Shown: positions 47,751 through 60,614, counted from the first letter of the stretch. The stretch is 64,000 nucleotides of DNA from Hetaerina americana (GCA_022747635.1 JAKTNV010000003.1:51710857-51774856); one strand, 5' to 3'. The notes: generated by a model not told the origin, from the letters alone. A program made the numbers and translations.

Positions 47751-50700
47751 TATCGTCATGTGTTTTTGACGGCACGTGAAGAGTATTAGAAGCGACTCTC
47801 GCTAAGCCGATTTCTTCCTCCCACTCAGCCCTTTCTTCGCTTCTCCTGAGACAAAAAGTGGTCCATGGACCACCTTATTAAGGAACGTGGTATTGATGGA
47901 AATGCGAAGAAAGGAGACGTGGGGTATTAAGGAATTAAAAATCGAGTAACACAATTGTGGTGGAATCATAGAGATGGGGAGCACAATGTCCTCTTGAATT
48001 TTACTCTCGTGATTTTTAATTCCTAAATATATAATTAAATATGCTTGAAAACTCTTTGCTATCAGCATTTATTAAACACGTACTTGACAACATACCGACA
48101 TTTAGCATCCCGTTTCAATTGTTGAAATCATCTCAAAAGTATCTACATGAAATCGTCAAATGCATTTTTAACTTTAAAGGAAATTATAACTTGCAGAATA
48201 ATTTATGAAAAACACTTAACGAAATTCATAACTTCAAGGTCAGCAATTCAATGAAAACTGATTTAGTTTTCATTGAACCCCTCATCCAAAATTAGGCTAT
48301 GAGACAATATTTGAAAATAGACACAAACAGAAACGCTAAAGCTCTAGGTCGAGGAAAGAAATGTAAGAATATTCCTAAGGCAAATACAGCGAGGTAAATT
48401 TTCTGTGGGTGGGGTGAAATTCTCTCTGGAAATTTGGTCATTCACTGGGCTGGAGAAACCACGCACATAAGGACGGATGAGGTGAGGTTGTAGCGGCACG
48501 ACGAATCTTTAATGAATTAATTTGTATTTAACGAGGTTATATTCTGGTGAGAATAATGAGATTCAAAAATGGTTAGCGAAAGAAGCGTGGGCAGAGCGTA
48601 AGAGTGTCGAGCGGGGGCGGAATGAAAAGGGAAAGGAGAGAAGCGAAGGAAGGAAGGAAGGAATGGGAGGAGGAGATTGGAAAAGTGAGAGTGTATTGAA
48701 CGCTTTCAGGGAGTGAAAAACTATTTTGCCGGGACCAGAGGGAAAATGAAAATGAAGTGTGAGCATGGTGGGAAGAAAACTCACTAGACTTGTGTGGGGA
48801 GCACGTGCTTGGGAGAAATGAGGAGATGTTGGACGAATGTGTTACGCGTATTAAGAATGAGAAGGCAAAAAACAATGACACTAAAAGCGGCAGTGCCTCA
48901 GAAGTGGCATAAGCTGAAACTTTCGGTTACAGGTGTATCGTTACCAACTTCACTATCAAAGAAACATTGCGAAAATGGATACAGAAAAATAGTAAATTAA
49001 TTTAGAGAATTCATTTGGGCACTATATGGGTGAATTTAAAAGACAGTGGTCGTGCAATGTGTTAGGATACTGAAAAAAGCATGGGTTTAAATTACCAGCA
49101 TGGTATTTTTCTGAATATCACGTTTAACTCAGTCATCGAAATTTTCCGAAAACAAACGCTTTTGAGAAACTGCAGGTTGCGCGGGAAGGTGCTGAACCAT
49201 AATGGACATGCATTGCAATGCAGAAATTTCCCTTTTGTTTTGGCATCGAAATATTTGACTTGATAATATCATATCATTCCATCATTCAGGTTGCACGTAA
49301 AGTTTTTTGTTCCCGTCTTGTATCTGATGGGAATATTTTCTCCCGATGCGGTGTTTTTGGCTAAATACCCCGTCTTAATTGTATAGTTGGCTCTTTTCAT
49401 ATATTTCCTCGCACCGATTCTGCGAATACCAGCCAAGTAGCACTCTTTATGTTGATGCGAGTGGAAAGCAAAATATTATTTTTGTCTTAATGAGTGTAGT
49501 TTTTTATGCTGTATCTTAGTCCATTTTTAGGTAATCACAGTCTCTATAGGTGAAAATTGAAAATTAATCTCCGCATACCTTACACAAAGAAATTAGAAAA
49601 AAATTCTAAGTTAACTTTTCTTCTAAATAGGAAAGTCACTTGAATTTGACATGATTCTTCAGGCTTCAGTTCACCCGAAGTTGAATTTGTAAATCAAAAC
49701 CTACATACTATATTGTTAAATTAACAGTGTTATGTTTTATACATTAAAGTAGCCAGAGTGACTGAGGGGAAACATGCCCCGTTGTTTATTCCAAGCATAA
49801 TAAAAATATCAACAAGCAAACAAAAAATTCCTCAGGGAAGCAAAACATTATGCATAACCTGACATAAGCTCTATTTTGCATTACCGATTCCATTTTCAAG
49901 ATTAACTTTTCGTGGTAGCCCACGCATTAATTAATTACATATACGTGGCGACATCTGGAATGGACTGTTTCAAATATGAGAATTTTATATAGGAAATTAT
50001 GAAGATGGTGAAAGAAGGTGGCACTCCGGTGTGCAAAATTAATGCGAGAAAGAGAAGGAGACTCGACCAGGGTTTGGAATGAAATACAAATGAATGGATG
50101 GGGGAAAATACAAGGATTTCGATAGTAATTCGAACTAAGGAAAACGGGCTGTTGGTTGCTCTTAAAGCGCTTTTACTTGCATCTAACCACGCTATTACGT
50201 TTCGCTCATACGTGGCACGTAGGATCGTTCAAGGGATGCGGTCCTCCTCGAAGAGCATCTGGCGGACGCGCCTACGTTAGCCCATGAATCTGAGGGTGGG
50301 TTTAAGGTGGAGGATGGAAGTACACACGATGACATCATGGAGCTGTACGAGATATTCTTTGACGGTTTTACATAAGTCGAAGTCGTTGCCTATCCGTGAA
50401 GCTGTTGTCGAATTTCTCTGCGTTTTGAATCAGAGTGAGTTATCCATTTCGGAGATAATGACAAGTGTCAAGGGTTAAGATACTTAAAATGCTCCTGGAA
50501 ATTTCCGATTATTATGGATAATTAGATGAAACTGATGGAAGAATAGAGGTTGGGATCCGTGAATCATCCGGTTCTGCTGATAACGACGCTCTACTTCAAG
50601 AGCCTTGTCGCATAATTTTCTACTCGCCCTTTGAAAGTTTAAGTCAATTTTTTTAAGTTAAACGTGGAAAATAAATTAAAACTCTTGAAATGCCTACATA

Positions 50701-52080
50701 TAAATTTTAACATAGAAAAACAAATAGCTGCATTTCACTATAAATAATTTCCATAAAGTGAGCTGAAAAAGCCTCTAAAATCAATCTGCATGGTACCCTG
50801 CAGGGGTTGTTGGGTAACTAAATTAATAACTTTTAGAGGTAAGTTTATCATAACTACGTTCATCAGCCGTATTTTATTGTTGTTTAGCTTCGTTTTTTAT
50901 TGCAACCACGAATCCTCCATGGAATAAAAGTGTCTTTAGAAATTTCTTTAATTAAAACGGCGTGTTCCAAATTGCCGCCTTGCCAGTAAAAAGTAACACC
51001 CACAATTATTTTCTCATCACATTTTACTAAAATTTGTCGAACCCTCCACAAATCTTTCTAAAATACATTTAAGATTGAAAACATTTTGACCAATGTTAAT
51101 AGAATTTGATGGTTCCTAATTTGCTACTCAGTAAGGCTGAAATTACAGCGAACGTATATCGATAGCCAATTAAGAGGCTGGGAAGGAGAACGTAGATTTT
51201 TTTCGATAGTAATTTAAGGGCTTACGGAAATTTAGATAGCGTAGAATTTTAAGATATTGATTGATTCTTGTGCGTCAACAGAAACTTTTAGACATAAAAA
51301 ATTAAAAAAATCCCTTGGAGATAGGAAATAATAAGAATAATGAAGGAACTTGATATTGTACTAAACCCATGATATACATAAGATGATGAAAAACTACTTT
51401 AAAAAAATCATGTCCACTTGAATCAAGTTTTATTACAGTGTTTATTTCACACTCCAATCTTGATCTTCCCCTTCTAAAGTTTGTGCATTGAATGTTGAAT
51501 ATCTGTTGTAAAATAACCCTAGTCACACCCTATTGGTGAATTGCAGGGCACCATAAAGAATTAGAGGTACTACTTATGAAACTGTAAACTACTGCACAGT
51601 TACTCTGAAATTCGAATAAAGTTTTATTAGAGTTGCTCCCATCATTTGAACAACTTAGTAATTGATTAAAATACCAGTCTTAAAAGTATCTTTGAGCCGG
51701 CATTTGCTATCCTGCTCGGACTTAAACTTAAAAAATGTTCCTTGAAAATTACATAGCACTCGATTCAATTTTTAGTTTCACCAAGTTACCATTGGTTCTA
51801 GTTCAAAATTTTATGGGTATTTTCCAAATAAGTTAAATGTAGTAATTCGGTTGACATAATATTCTTCAAAGAAATATATGACTGCCCGACATTTTGAATT
51901 CATTGTGAAAGGAACGGTTCCATCCTTCGAGGGTTTTACTTCCATTATTCACACCACCGATGAGCACTGAAAAGTTGTGTGTGTGGGTCAGCAATGAAAT
52001 TTGATGCGCCATAAAAATAATTGCGGGTCGGGGAGAATTTTAATAAAACGATGTAACCTTTGTGCTGAAGAGACCGTAAC
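47751..52080. other. No clear gene; weak exon and coding-relic signals
   Basis: A weak acceptor and donor pair at 48348-48393 (+) is open in the phase left by the 47656 exon (RGKKCKNIPKANTA), but its pyrimidine tract is poor. At 48580-48720 is a purine-rich patch with GGAA repeats. At 50190-50480 two adjoining + frames (..HESEGGFKVEDGSTHDDIM.. then SLPIREAVVEFLCVLNQSEL) look like one frameshifted coding relic of unknown family. The remainder is AT-rich without features. Confidence 0.35.
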
Positions 52081-52089
52081 GGTGGCGTA

Positions 52090-52600
52090 CCGAAGTGCGA
52101 AGACCTTTTTATTTATTCAGGACACGCTCGGAAATGGCGCAGTTCCGCGGGTTCTGCGGCATCCCTCCCAAATCGGGCTCCAGTCCTTCGCGCGCATCGT
52201 GATATCGTTTCATCGCGCTGCTGGGGTCTCGTAAAGGGTAATAGTCGTGGAGGGAAGGAGTGATCGGCGCGAAACCGTGTTGCGAAGGATGAAGAGAAGC
52301 GGACGTGCAACGTACGGAAGTAGTGGAGGGGACGAAAGATGCGCGACGGGACAGGAAGCACGTGACGCGGGGCTCGAGGGGCAGCTGGCGGGCGACGAAG
52401 GAGTACGGAGGGTGGGAAGGGGACAATCAAAAATGAGGTCGACATATTTGCCGTCCACCTCCTTGGGTCATACAGTCAATAGCTCGGCCGAAATGAACGA
52501 GGCCCACCGAAAACGCGGCGGAGGACCTATGCCTGAGTCAAAACAACACTTTGCCGGGGAGCATGAACCAGGAATGTGCCTGACGCGGGTCTGCTCATAA
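52090..52600. other. CpG-rich segment
   Basis: Dense CpG (GCGCGCATCGTGATATCG, GCACGTGACGCGGGGCTCGA) with an E-box CACGTG at about 52359. Overlapping frames of 105-117 codons run on both strands. No domain or clear transcription start motif. It could be a host regulatory island. Confidence 0.4.
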
Positions 52601-55204
52601 AAATGGATTGGAGAAGGAAAGTAAAGGCTGTGCTGGCCGGCGTTGGGATTAGGAAAATTACTTAGGCGCTTCACCGATCCCTTTCGCAAACCGCCCTTCC
52701 AATGGCGTTCCTTCTTTGGTTACATAGGTCCAATTTTAGCTACCTTCGCGGAAAAATCCAACAAATATTATACCGTAAGAGTATATTCCTTAAAGCACGA
52801 TAAACCGCTCTGTCCATCCTCGGAGCTTAAACCCTCTTCTTTTTGTGGGCGTTCGATTTCCTTCGAGTTCGGCTCATCAAATACACGACCGATTTTCTTT
52901 CCTACCTTCTCTCCCCTCGCATTCCCCACCTGTCACACTTTTAACTATTACATTCTACGACGCTTCTAACCAATTCTTTTTCCTCATTCCTACAACTCGA
53001 AATTCTCTATCTGCTTCTCGCCCTTTCCAGGATATTTCGATTCCCCACCCTATCTATCCATAAAAGGTTTATCCTAAACCAATGTACTCAACTCATCAAT
53101 AATGAAATAACATTTTTATGCACACTATAGTTTCAATGAATTAGTCCTCATTCTGTTATATTTAGCGCTTTGTTTAGCACTTTATGATTCCTACAAATAT
53201 CACCATTAAATTCACTTGTTTACATTTATCCTTTCTTAAAGAAGGCGAATTTGACCATACTAGCCTTGTATCAATATATATTGACAACACACACAATAGT
53301 TACGAATAAAATTCGCTTGTGATTTTTTAGAAACTCAGTTTCAAGATCGATGGATACCCTAATATAGACAGCATGACAGAGGTCGAGAATAAAGAATGAA
53401 GCGATGAGAACGAGAAAACTTTGAGAATCTGCATACATAATTAATGAAGGGGAAGTGATTTTTGTATTTTTTCAGTTGACTGAGAAATTCTGAAGGATAA
53501 TCATCAGTTTTCAGAAATTTTTCAAAACCTACTGTTGAAGTCATGATAACTCAGAACAATGATAATGCTATCATATAAGAGTGAAAATATATGAATTACA
53601 TCTTATCACTAAATATTTTGAATCTCATTATTATTAGAATCTAGAAATAGCTCATTATGTTTAGAGCCAAACTGAAAATATATCGATAAAAATGCATTCA
53701 AAAGCTACAAATTCCAGAATTAATTCGCATATTCTTTAAACAGAAGGAAGTTATAGTGGTCGCCACAACTGTACCCTTTGAGGTAATATCGAAAACTTCT
53801 ACTAATATTTGACTGGTCTTTTATTTGAAATAAATAACGTCCTATTTGAGAGAAACCGTCCACCAAAAAGTGAAATCGTTAATTTTCTGTTTTTTACAGG
53901 ATTATGGTAATTCAAAGATTTGGAATTTTAAAATTTGTCTCATATGAGAATAGTTCGGAAAGTGTGATATTTTATCTTCTAGAACATAACCACCATGTTG
54001 ACAAAATAAATAACAGTGCGTGCGTGCTCTTGCCTTTTATGAAATACACTTGAAGATGGATTCAGATGAAAATCATCAAAAATTGATAGTAAAAGGAAAA
54101 TTATGTTAGACTTGCAGTCTTGTTGAGTGTTGACAGGCGCCAACATTGCGAAAGCCATGTTTAAAAACAATCAGATTAGGGTAAAAAATAACAGAAACTT
54201 TACACTTCCGCACCCTTTGAATGTCGCATCATCGAAACCATGGTCGTAGGGCATTAAAAGTGCGTGGAAATGTGAAATTCATGTTATTTTTTACCCTCAC
54301 CATGAAGTAATTCCACAAAGTTAAGCCTGAAACTGTTAACTTTTGTCAGATTAGCTTAAAATATTCAAAAATTTTATTCATAAATTAAGGTAACTTTTAA
54401 TATGTCTAATTGTAATATCTAAAACCATTCTTGTTACTGAATTAAAAACGAATGATGGGTTATACTTATTCAAATTTCTCTACCTTAAACTTCATGACAA
54501 ATTTATGTACATGGGGAAAACTAGTTACCGTAACTGTTTTCCCCAATTGAAATCCTGAAAAGTTGATTATATTCGGAAAGTAAGTTAACAGTCTTAGTAC
54601 CTCCGCCGACCAAGATGTCATGTACAATTGGTAAGAAAAATGAGCGTAGTCACAGAGACGACGACTTTGAGGCTTATTTCTGCGTGATGATGAAATAACG
54701 GGAAAGGCTGACGCAACACACGAGAAGTTTCAAGTTCTGAGAGTTACTGCTAACTCAGTATAAGGAAGTGCTAATGCCATTTTGTGGCGATAAATACTCA
54801 GAAATATTTTCTGAGAAATATACGAGTATCGATATCTACGGTGGAGGTGGGGTTCAAAATAACGATATTCGATCCAATTTGATCAGGGGTGGAAGTTCTA
54901 AAACCCCTAATGAAACCCCCAGAATGTCAGAGCTAATTGATTCAAATCGTTTGCGTTCCTCTCGATACTTCTCAATACCCTAGGACTAGCCGCCCTGTCC
55001 TTCTGTTTTCTCCATCCCATTCTTGTTTTGTCATTTCCCACCGCTCCTTCCTCATCTCTCGGAAGATAAAGGATTCAAATTGACCCTCCGCTTGCGCAAA
55101 CACGCACACACACACAATCATCTGCATACACATCATGAAATGTGCACTTGTGTATTGCGTGATGGCTTGTTTTTCTTTCGTCAAATCCTCACGAATCCTC
55201 CACC
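52601..55204. other. No recognisable gene
   Basis: Two good acceptor-like sequences on the + strand (TTCTCGCCCTTTCCAG ending 53029, and TTTTCTGTTTTTTACAG ending 53900) lack matched donors. After the second, DYGNSKIWNFKICLI* is open for 15 codons. Otherwise AT-rich. Confidence 0.4.
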
Positions 55205-55745
55205 ACGTTCAATCCCCGGTGAGGGGCGGGAGGGGGATTAAGACAACACCCCTACCCTGACGGCGTATTGGAGATGAAGCGAAGGAGACGGAAGGCGAGG
55301 GAACGGAGAGTGATGGAGTGCTTTGTATGTGTGTGTGTGTGCGCGCGGGCGCGCGTTGGAGTTAGAGTGGTCGGGAAGACACGAGACAAACGAAGTGGGA
55401 AACAGGATTAGACCAACTTCTATCCTCCCCCAAGTCGGGTCCCGCTGCATACGGGGGTCGTTCCGTGCGTGAGAAGAATGGCTCTCGAATTTGCCCGGAG
55501 ATCTTCCTGCACTCCTCTTTCTATTTTATTTCCCTTCGGACTCTTTCCTTCGCGGGAGGAGTTTTTATGAAACGTGAACGAGTAGAGCGTGATGGCGCCA
55601 CGTCTCGAGGCGCATTAAGTTTCCTACCGAAGGGGAATCCTCGTTTCACCTCCCGGGTCCCAGGATTGATCCGACTTGGGCTCGATCGTGAGAGCCGACG
55701 AAAACGTGACGGCGCGGTAATTTAATTTTCCACCCGTCTGCGATA
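55205..55745. other. CpG-rich segment with alternating GT/GC tract
   Basis: TATGTGTGTGTGTGTGCGCG followed by CGGGCGCGCG at 55325-55354 is an alternating purine-pyrimidine run of the kind that can adopt Z-DNA. CpG is frequent to 55740. No gene recognised. Confidence 0.5.
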
Positions 55746-55761
55746 ATGGCAGCGCCGTCTA

Positions 55762-55885
55762 AGTATTAGTGGGCGATGCGTTCTGCTCCTGGCCGTAGAG
55801 TCTTGGGTTCAATTATGAGTATGCATCTGAATACCCCTAAATGAACCCAAGCTGTGTACCCTCACAAAGAAGCTTCAAAATTGTT
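55762..55885 (+). mobile_element. SINE family A, degraded copy
   Basis: TAGAGTCTTGGGTTCAATTATG (B-box-like, about 55797), CATCTGAATACCCCTAAATG and AACCCAAGCTGTGTACC follow the order of the SINE-A head and body (GGTTCGATTC, CTCTGGGCA, CACCCAAGCTGCGTG). Strongly diverged. Confidence 0.5.
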
Positions 55886-56212
55886 TCGTTGAAATTATAT
55901 TTCAAAGCTGTTCGTGAAATATTTTTCGGCTTTGCATTGCATCACATATCATAAGACTGCTCCCACCATAAGTATCAACTTAGCTCACCCACCTAACTAA
56001 CCTGAGGTTGCCAACTTAAATTGGAAAACTCCAAAACCCCCGATTGGAAGCGCTTGGAAATTTTTGAATTATGAAATTTAAACTTTAAAGTCGTCATCGT
56101 TTCTCTGGATAAATTTTTCAACTTGTTGGCACTTATTGTTCTTAGATTATTAGACAGACGCAATACCTTCGGAATCATGTAGTTGGTAGCAGAATTTGGG
56201 AGGTGAATAATA
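55886..56212. other. No recognisable feature
   Basis: AT-rich flank of mariner B. Nothing assigned. Confidence 0.5.
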
Positions 56213-57544
56213 CTACCTTGATCAAAAATTTCCCGGAATTTATTCAGAAAATTAAAAATACAAGTTTATTCATCTAAATCTATATTGTCCCCTTCAAAGT
56301 AATCCCCATCGACTGCAACACACTTATGCCAGCGCTTGATCCAATCCTCGAAACATTTTTTATATTCGGTTTTCGGTATGTCCATCAGTGCTTCCTGCGA
56401 TTTTTCCATTACTTCCTCTCGGCTGCTAAAACGCGTTCCCCGTAATGGTTTTTTAACTCGATTGAACAGAAAGAAGTCACAGGGAGCCAAATCAGGTGAA
56501 TTCGGTGGCTGTTGGATGGTATTTGTTGCATTTTTCGTCAAAAAATTACGAATAATGATAGCACTGTGCGACGGTGCGTTATCATGGTGCAAAATCCACG
56601 AGTTTTCTGCCCACATTTCTGGTCTCTTTCGGCGAATTGCTTCACGCAAACGTCTCATAACGCCCAAATAATACTCTTTGTTTACTGTCTGGCCTTCTGG
56701 CAAAAATTCATGATGCACTACACCGTTGTAATCCATGAAAACCGTCAGCATTGCCTTCTTTTTTGACTGAAAACGACGTGGTTTTTTTGGTCTCGGCTCA
56801 TTTGGTGAACGCCATTCACTTGCCTGATGTCTGGATTGCGTGTCGTACTCATAAACCCACGTCTCGTCTCCAGTAATGATCCTTTTGATGAATGTGGGAT
56901 CGGATTCAGCCTCGCAAATCATGTCTTTTGCGACGTCAACACGGTCTCTTTTTTGCATGAAATTGAGGTCTTTTGGCACCAACTTTGCTGCTACACGACG
57001 GAAACCCAAATCATTAACCACAATGTCTTGGGCGGATCCATAGGCAATGTTCAAGTCCTCCGCTATTTCTCTGATGGTTAATTTGCGGTTATTGACCAAC
57101 ATTTCTTTTACTTTATCAATTTTTTCACCGACTTTCGATGTCGATGGTCTGCCACTGCGTTCATCATCTTCGATTGACTCACGACCACTTCTGAACCGCT
57201 CGTGCCACTGGTAAACGACCGTTTTTTTTAGAGAATCGTTGCCGAAACACTTTTCCAACATTTCCAACGTCCGTGCGCCACTAAATCCGTTTTTTACGCA
57301 AAATTTAATACAAGTTCGTTGTTGCAAATTTAAATCCATTTCTGCAATTGTAAAAAATCGCCAACACACACAGAGATAGATGTACTCTTGGCTACGTAAC
57401 TTTTGCAAATGTCAAGTTATGACACTAAGATTTAAAGGGAATATCAACAACAGATGTACCAATTTAACAAAAAAAACAGAACTCAAATCGGAACGATGGG
57501 AGCGCCACACGGTGGTTATTCCGGGAACTTTTTGATCAAGGTAG
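56213..57544 (-). mobile_element. Complete mariner, family B, 1332 bp
   Basis: The terminal inverted repeats are about 27 bp, beginning CTACCTTGATCAAAAA at 56213 and its complement ending at 57544, with one mismatch. They are flanked by TA (56211-56212 and 57545-57546). The length is typical of an autonomous mariner. It encodes an uninterrupted transposase on the minus strand. The near-perfect terminal repeats, intact target duplication and open frame suggest a young, possibly mobile copy. Its terminal repeats are unrelated to those of families A and C. Confidence 0.97.
56266..57339 (-). CDS. Mariner transposase (DD34D), 357 aa, apparently intact
   Basis: It catalyses cut-and-paste transposition of the element into TA sites in the nucleus. 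From Met at 57339: the first helix-turn-helix at about residues 5-55 (QQRTCIKFCVKNG..VVYQWHERF); linker DDERSGRPS at 58-66; second helix-turn-helix at about 74-118 (KLTIREIAEDLNI); LVPKDL at 120-125 as the variant of the family WVPHEL motif. The catalytic aspartates are D158 (TGDETWVYEYD), D253 (HHDNAPSH) and D288 (SPDLAPCDFFLF). Spacing between the last two is 34 residues, as the family requires. It ends with a normal C-terminus (WIKRWHKCV..GDYFEGD). The frame is open 23 codons further upstream to 57408, but the 357-aa start matches the usual 340-360 aa length and begins near the first helix-turn-helix. No frameshift or missing catalytic residue. Confidence 0.95.
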   Translation of the reverse strand: MDLNLQQRTCIKFCVKNGFSGARTLEMLEKCFGNDSLKKTVVYQWHERFRSGRESIEDDERSGRPSTSKVGEKIDKVKEMLVNNRKLTIREIAEDLNIAYGSAQDIVVNDLGFRRVAAKLVPKDLNFMQKRDRVDVAKDMICEAESDPTFIKRIITGDETWVYEYDTQSRHQASEWRSPNEPRPKKPRRFQSKKKAMLTVFMDYNGVVHHEFLPEGQTVNKEYYLGVMRRLREAIRRKRPEMWAENSWILHHDNAPSHSAIIIRNFLTKNATNTIQQPPNSPDLAPCDFFLFNRVKKPLRGTRFSSREEVMEKSQEALMDIPKTEYKKCFEDWIKRWHKCVAVDGDYFEGDNIDLDE

Positions 57545-57546
57545 TA

Positions 57547-58449
57547 AGTAAATGAAAAGAAGTGAATTTCAAACTGAGGGTATGTGATTGCAATGTTAAA
57601 CGCAGTGAGTGACGTGGCTCGAGTGGTAGGGATTTTGGTGAGCGCTGCGGGAGAGGGACTATATAGCAAGGAGGGAGGGCAATGCAGATAAATGAGATGA
57701 GGATTCAAGGGTTGAGGGAGAGATGGTACAGGCAAGCTTCCTGCGAAGTGGTGGATGAAAAATTAAGACTGAAGGACAATAAAGTGGCTAGCTTTCTGTT
57801 GTTTACGTCTACTCGTTTCTGTTCTTCAATTCATGGACATTGAGCACTTACGCTGTAGAATATTGCATGTATAAAGAAAAGGAAATTATTTGGGACACGA
57901 CAAGATAAGACACTCTTTGCGCCTCTGCAGAAGTTGCTTATTGAAATAATTGAGTCTTTAGAATAGGTATGGTCCTTTTTGAGTGAAGCAATTAGCAACA
58001 ATTCATTTATTTAGTTTCAGTGCATGAAATTGATATCTTTCACGGAATTGTTTTTCTTATCTCCCATTATATCTTTCGGATTTATCGCTACTTGTTGTAT
58101 CACTTTGGGCTTCTAGGAATCCCACAGTCGGTCACACATTGAGTTATCTGGTTTTTTTTAATGTTTACAAAAATCAATCGTAAGCACGTATGCATGTCAA
58201 GCTAGTATGGTTTGTTTCCATTTCGCAGATTAGACATTTGTCGGTCTTTCATTGTTTTACGTACATCTTGTTTGTCTAGTGGGGATCGTGCGTCAAACTC
58301 TTGGTAATTGGAATTTGAATGAATCCGTAGAACGATAATATAACTTCCATGAAAAGATTGCAAGCGAATTATCGATTGAGATCGGATTGCTGAAGTGGTC
58401 TGTTAACTGGCTAACTCTTTGGCAATTTAAGATATACAAGTTGACTTAC
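57547..58449. other. No recognisable gene
   Basis: AT-rich, with a short G-rich stretch at 57600-57740 just outside mariner B. Nothing assigned. Confidence 0.5.
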
Positions 58450-58505
58450 CTGAAAGTGGCATTGGTAGTTTTTACTTCTCCAAAGGCAAAGACGTAGTAC
58501 CCCCT
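58450..58505 (-). CDS. Candidate host exon (56 bp, minus strand)
   Basis: Read on the minus strand: acceptor CCCATCTGACAG|A, then a frame reading RGYYVFAFGEVKTTNATF, ending at a perfect donor CAG|GTAAGT. The peptide looks protein-like (aromatic-rich strand, NAT glycosylation-type triplet), but I cannot name the family. A possible upstream exon follows the acceptor CATGTTTCAG at 59029 (DVYQNPKGQIARMGQQQ, no good donor). This is ab initio evidence only. Confidence 0.3.
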
Positions 58506-60614
58506 CTGTCAGATGGGACGTATCAAACAACAAGGCATTTCGTTAATAGCAGGTCTCTATTCCCTTCCTTCGTTCAATGATTCCGACCTTGGCCTATTTA
58601 CTCATAGACTCGGAAGTGCTGGTAGGGACGATGCATGAGAAGTAAATATTTATAATAGACATATGGTACGCAGTCTGTCTCTTCTGTCACAACTGTCTCC
58701 AGTTCACTTCATTGTCATTTCTGAAGCAAAGGTGACGTCTGACGAAAGTATAGAAGCATACCGTTCTTCTAAAAAATATATAAATTAGTTCCAGGAACCG
58801 TTCGTCATTTTATACTTTTTCATATCATTAACAAGTTTTACGCTTACATATTTTCCGAGAGTGAGTTTGGTAGTGCTTCTGAATTTAGAATGTTGGTGAT
58901 TTGAGATTCACATAAAAGATAGGTGTTATATGCTCCAACAAATATCAGCCATAAAGCATATTCATAACGATTTAACATTGTTGTTGTCCCATTCTGGCTA
59001 TTTGTCCTTTGGGATTCTGGTATACGTCCTGAAACATGAATTATTTTCTAATATTATGACCTCTACTATCATTTATTGATTTATTTTTCCTTCATATTAA
59101 AATAAATATTATTAAATGTGCCCATTCTATCCAACCGCGTCCACCCCTTAAACTCATCCTGAAGCCATGATAGCCATATCATTCGATGCCGAATAATGTT
59201 TACTATCGTAGTCCATTGCAATTTTCCCGCAAACTCTAAATGGCGAAGGGTTAGAGCCAATATACAGAATATTAAATGTTCATTTACGTTTGCAACCCCT
59301 TTTTGACTTTTCCAGTCTCGAGACGGAAAAAATGAAACATAAATAAGCCAAAAAATCGAGCGTCACAACATTTGTTGAATGATCGCTAAATTGTAATATC
59401 AGGATTTGACTACAGCAAAAATCATCTACAATAAGTTCGCGTGTCAACTTGCGAAGATTCTCAGATGTCAATTTGCTTGTTTTCGCGCGCGCTGCTATGA
59501 TGAGCTGGCCCCTGCTCGCACCTAGTGGCCCATAGAGCTAATCATACTCTCTTAATTCTAAAATAAAGATTTTCAAATTTCAAAAACATTGCTGAAAATG
59601 AACAAGTTGTTCGTCACAATGTCTGGGACTCTTGAGGACAGGAATCCACACGTGACGATGTCCATGTTAAGAGATATATTTTTAAAATTGTAAAAGCCTA
59701 GAAAAATGCAAGATTCAATTTTATTTGGAATTTTTTTCAAAATTATGACAAGCATTTAAAAAATTTATTTTGCCTTATTTAGTGCAGCACATGCAAGAAA
59801 TAAAAATGTTTCCCAACAAAACAATACTGCAAAGTACGCTGCTACTCCCGGGAGGGAATGGCGAATGCGGGAAGTTAGTGATATATTAATACCTGAGAAG
59901 ATTGAAAATAAATTCCCGAACGGAGACACTCAAGAAAAACACTCAAAACTCTGAAGGAATGAAAGGAAAGAATTCCAGCATTGAATTCATTGGCACGTAA
60001 GATGGGGTCAACGTCACACAAAAATTTAATATTCTATCTCTCTGCGAGCAATCGATTTCCGGACCTTTCATTCAAAAAGCAGAGCGCAGACAGGCTTATT
60101 TTAGGAAGGAGATGGTGATGACAGAGAGGGAATTGGGACTTGGGGGTGATCGACTGCGGACGCTGGAAGGACGAGGAAGACTGATCGGCTGACGTGGGTG
60201 AGGGATATACACGTAGAATCGGCTGTATGCGCTAGAGGTGCGAGTAGCAGTTTCAGCGTTTGAAGCCATGCACCTTAAAAATTCTCAGGGAGGATAACTG
60301 ATCAACGCGACGCGTTTTCCGTCAACCACTTCCCAGGGAGGTTTAGTGCCTGCAACTATATCTGCTGCCTCAGTCCACCGACAAGCAGAAATGTATCTGA
60401 AGAACTCAATTGATCACACCTTATGCCTGGGTTTTACACTGATTAAAACTTAATTTATTTCGTTATCCGGGTCAATGTAACTGCGACGGATGACGTCTTC
60501 CCTCTGTATCAGAATGATAAACTCTTCTCCGGCTCATTAACCTATTGAAGAGAGAACAATAATGTTTGTAGTAAAGCGCGGATTTATTGACAATTAATGT
60601 CATTTTGGCAACTA
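58506..60614. other. No recognisable gene
   Basis: AT-rich to 60.0 kb. A less AT-rich stretch at 60050-60420 has no motif that I can name. Confidence 0.45.

Noticed and set aside
48348..48393. Third exon of the 45-47-kb candidate gene
   Set aside because: Phase fits, but the acceptor has almost no pyrimidine tract, so it is not strong enough to list as an exon.
58500..58530. CTGTCAGATGGGACGT as a SINE-B core fragment
   Set aside because: Only about 12 bases resemble the SINE-B core and the next bases diverge. The same bases form part of a better-supported splice acceptor.
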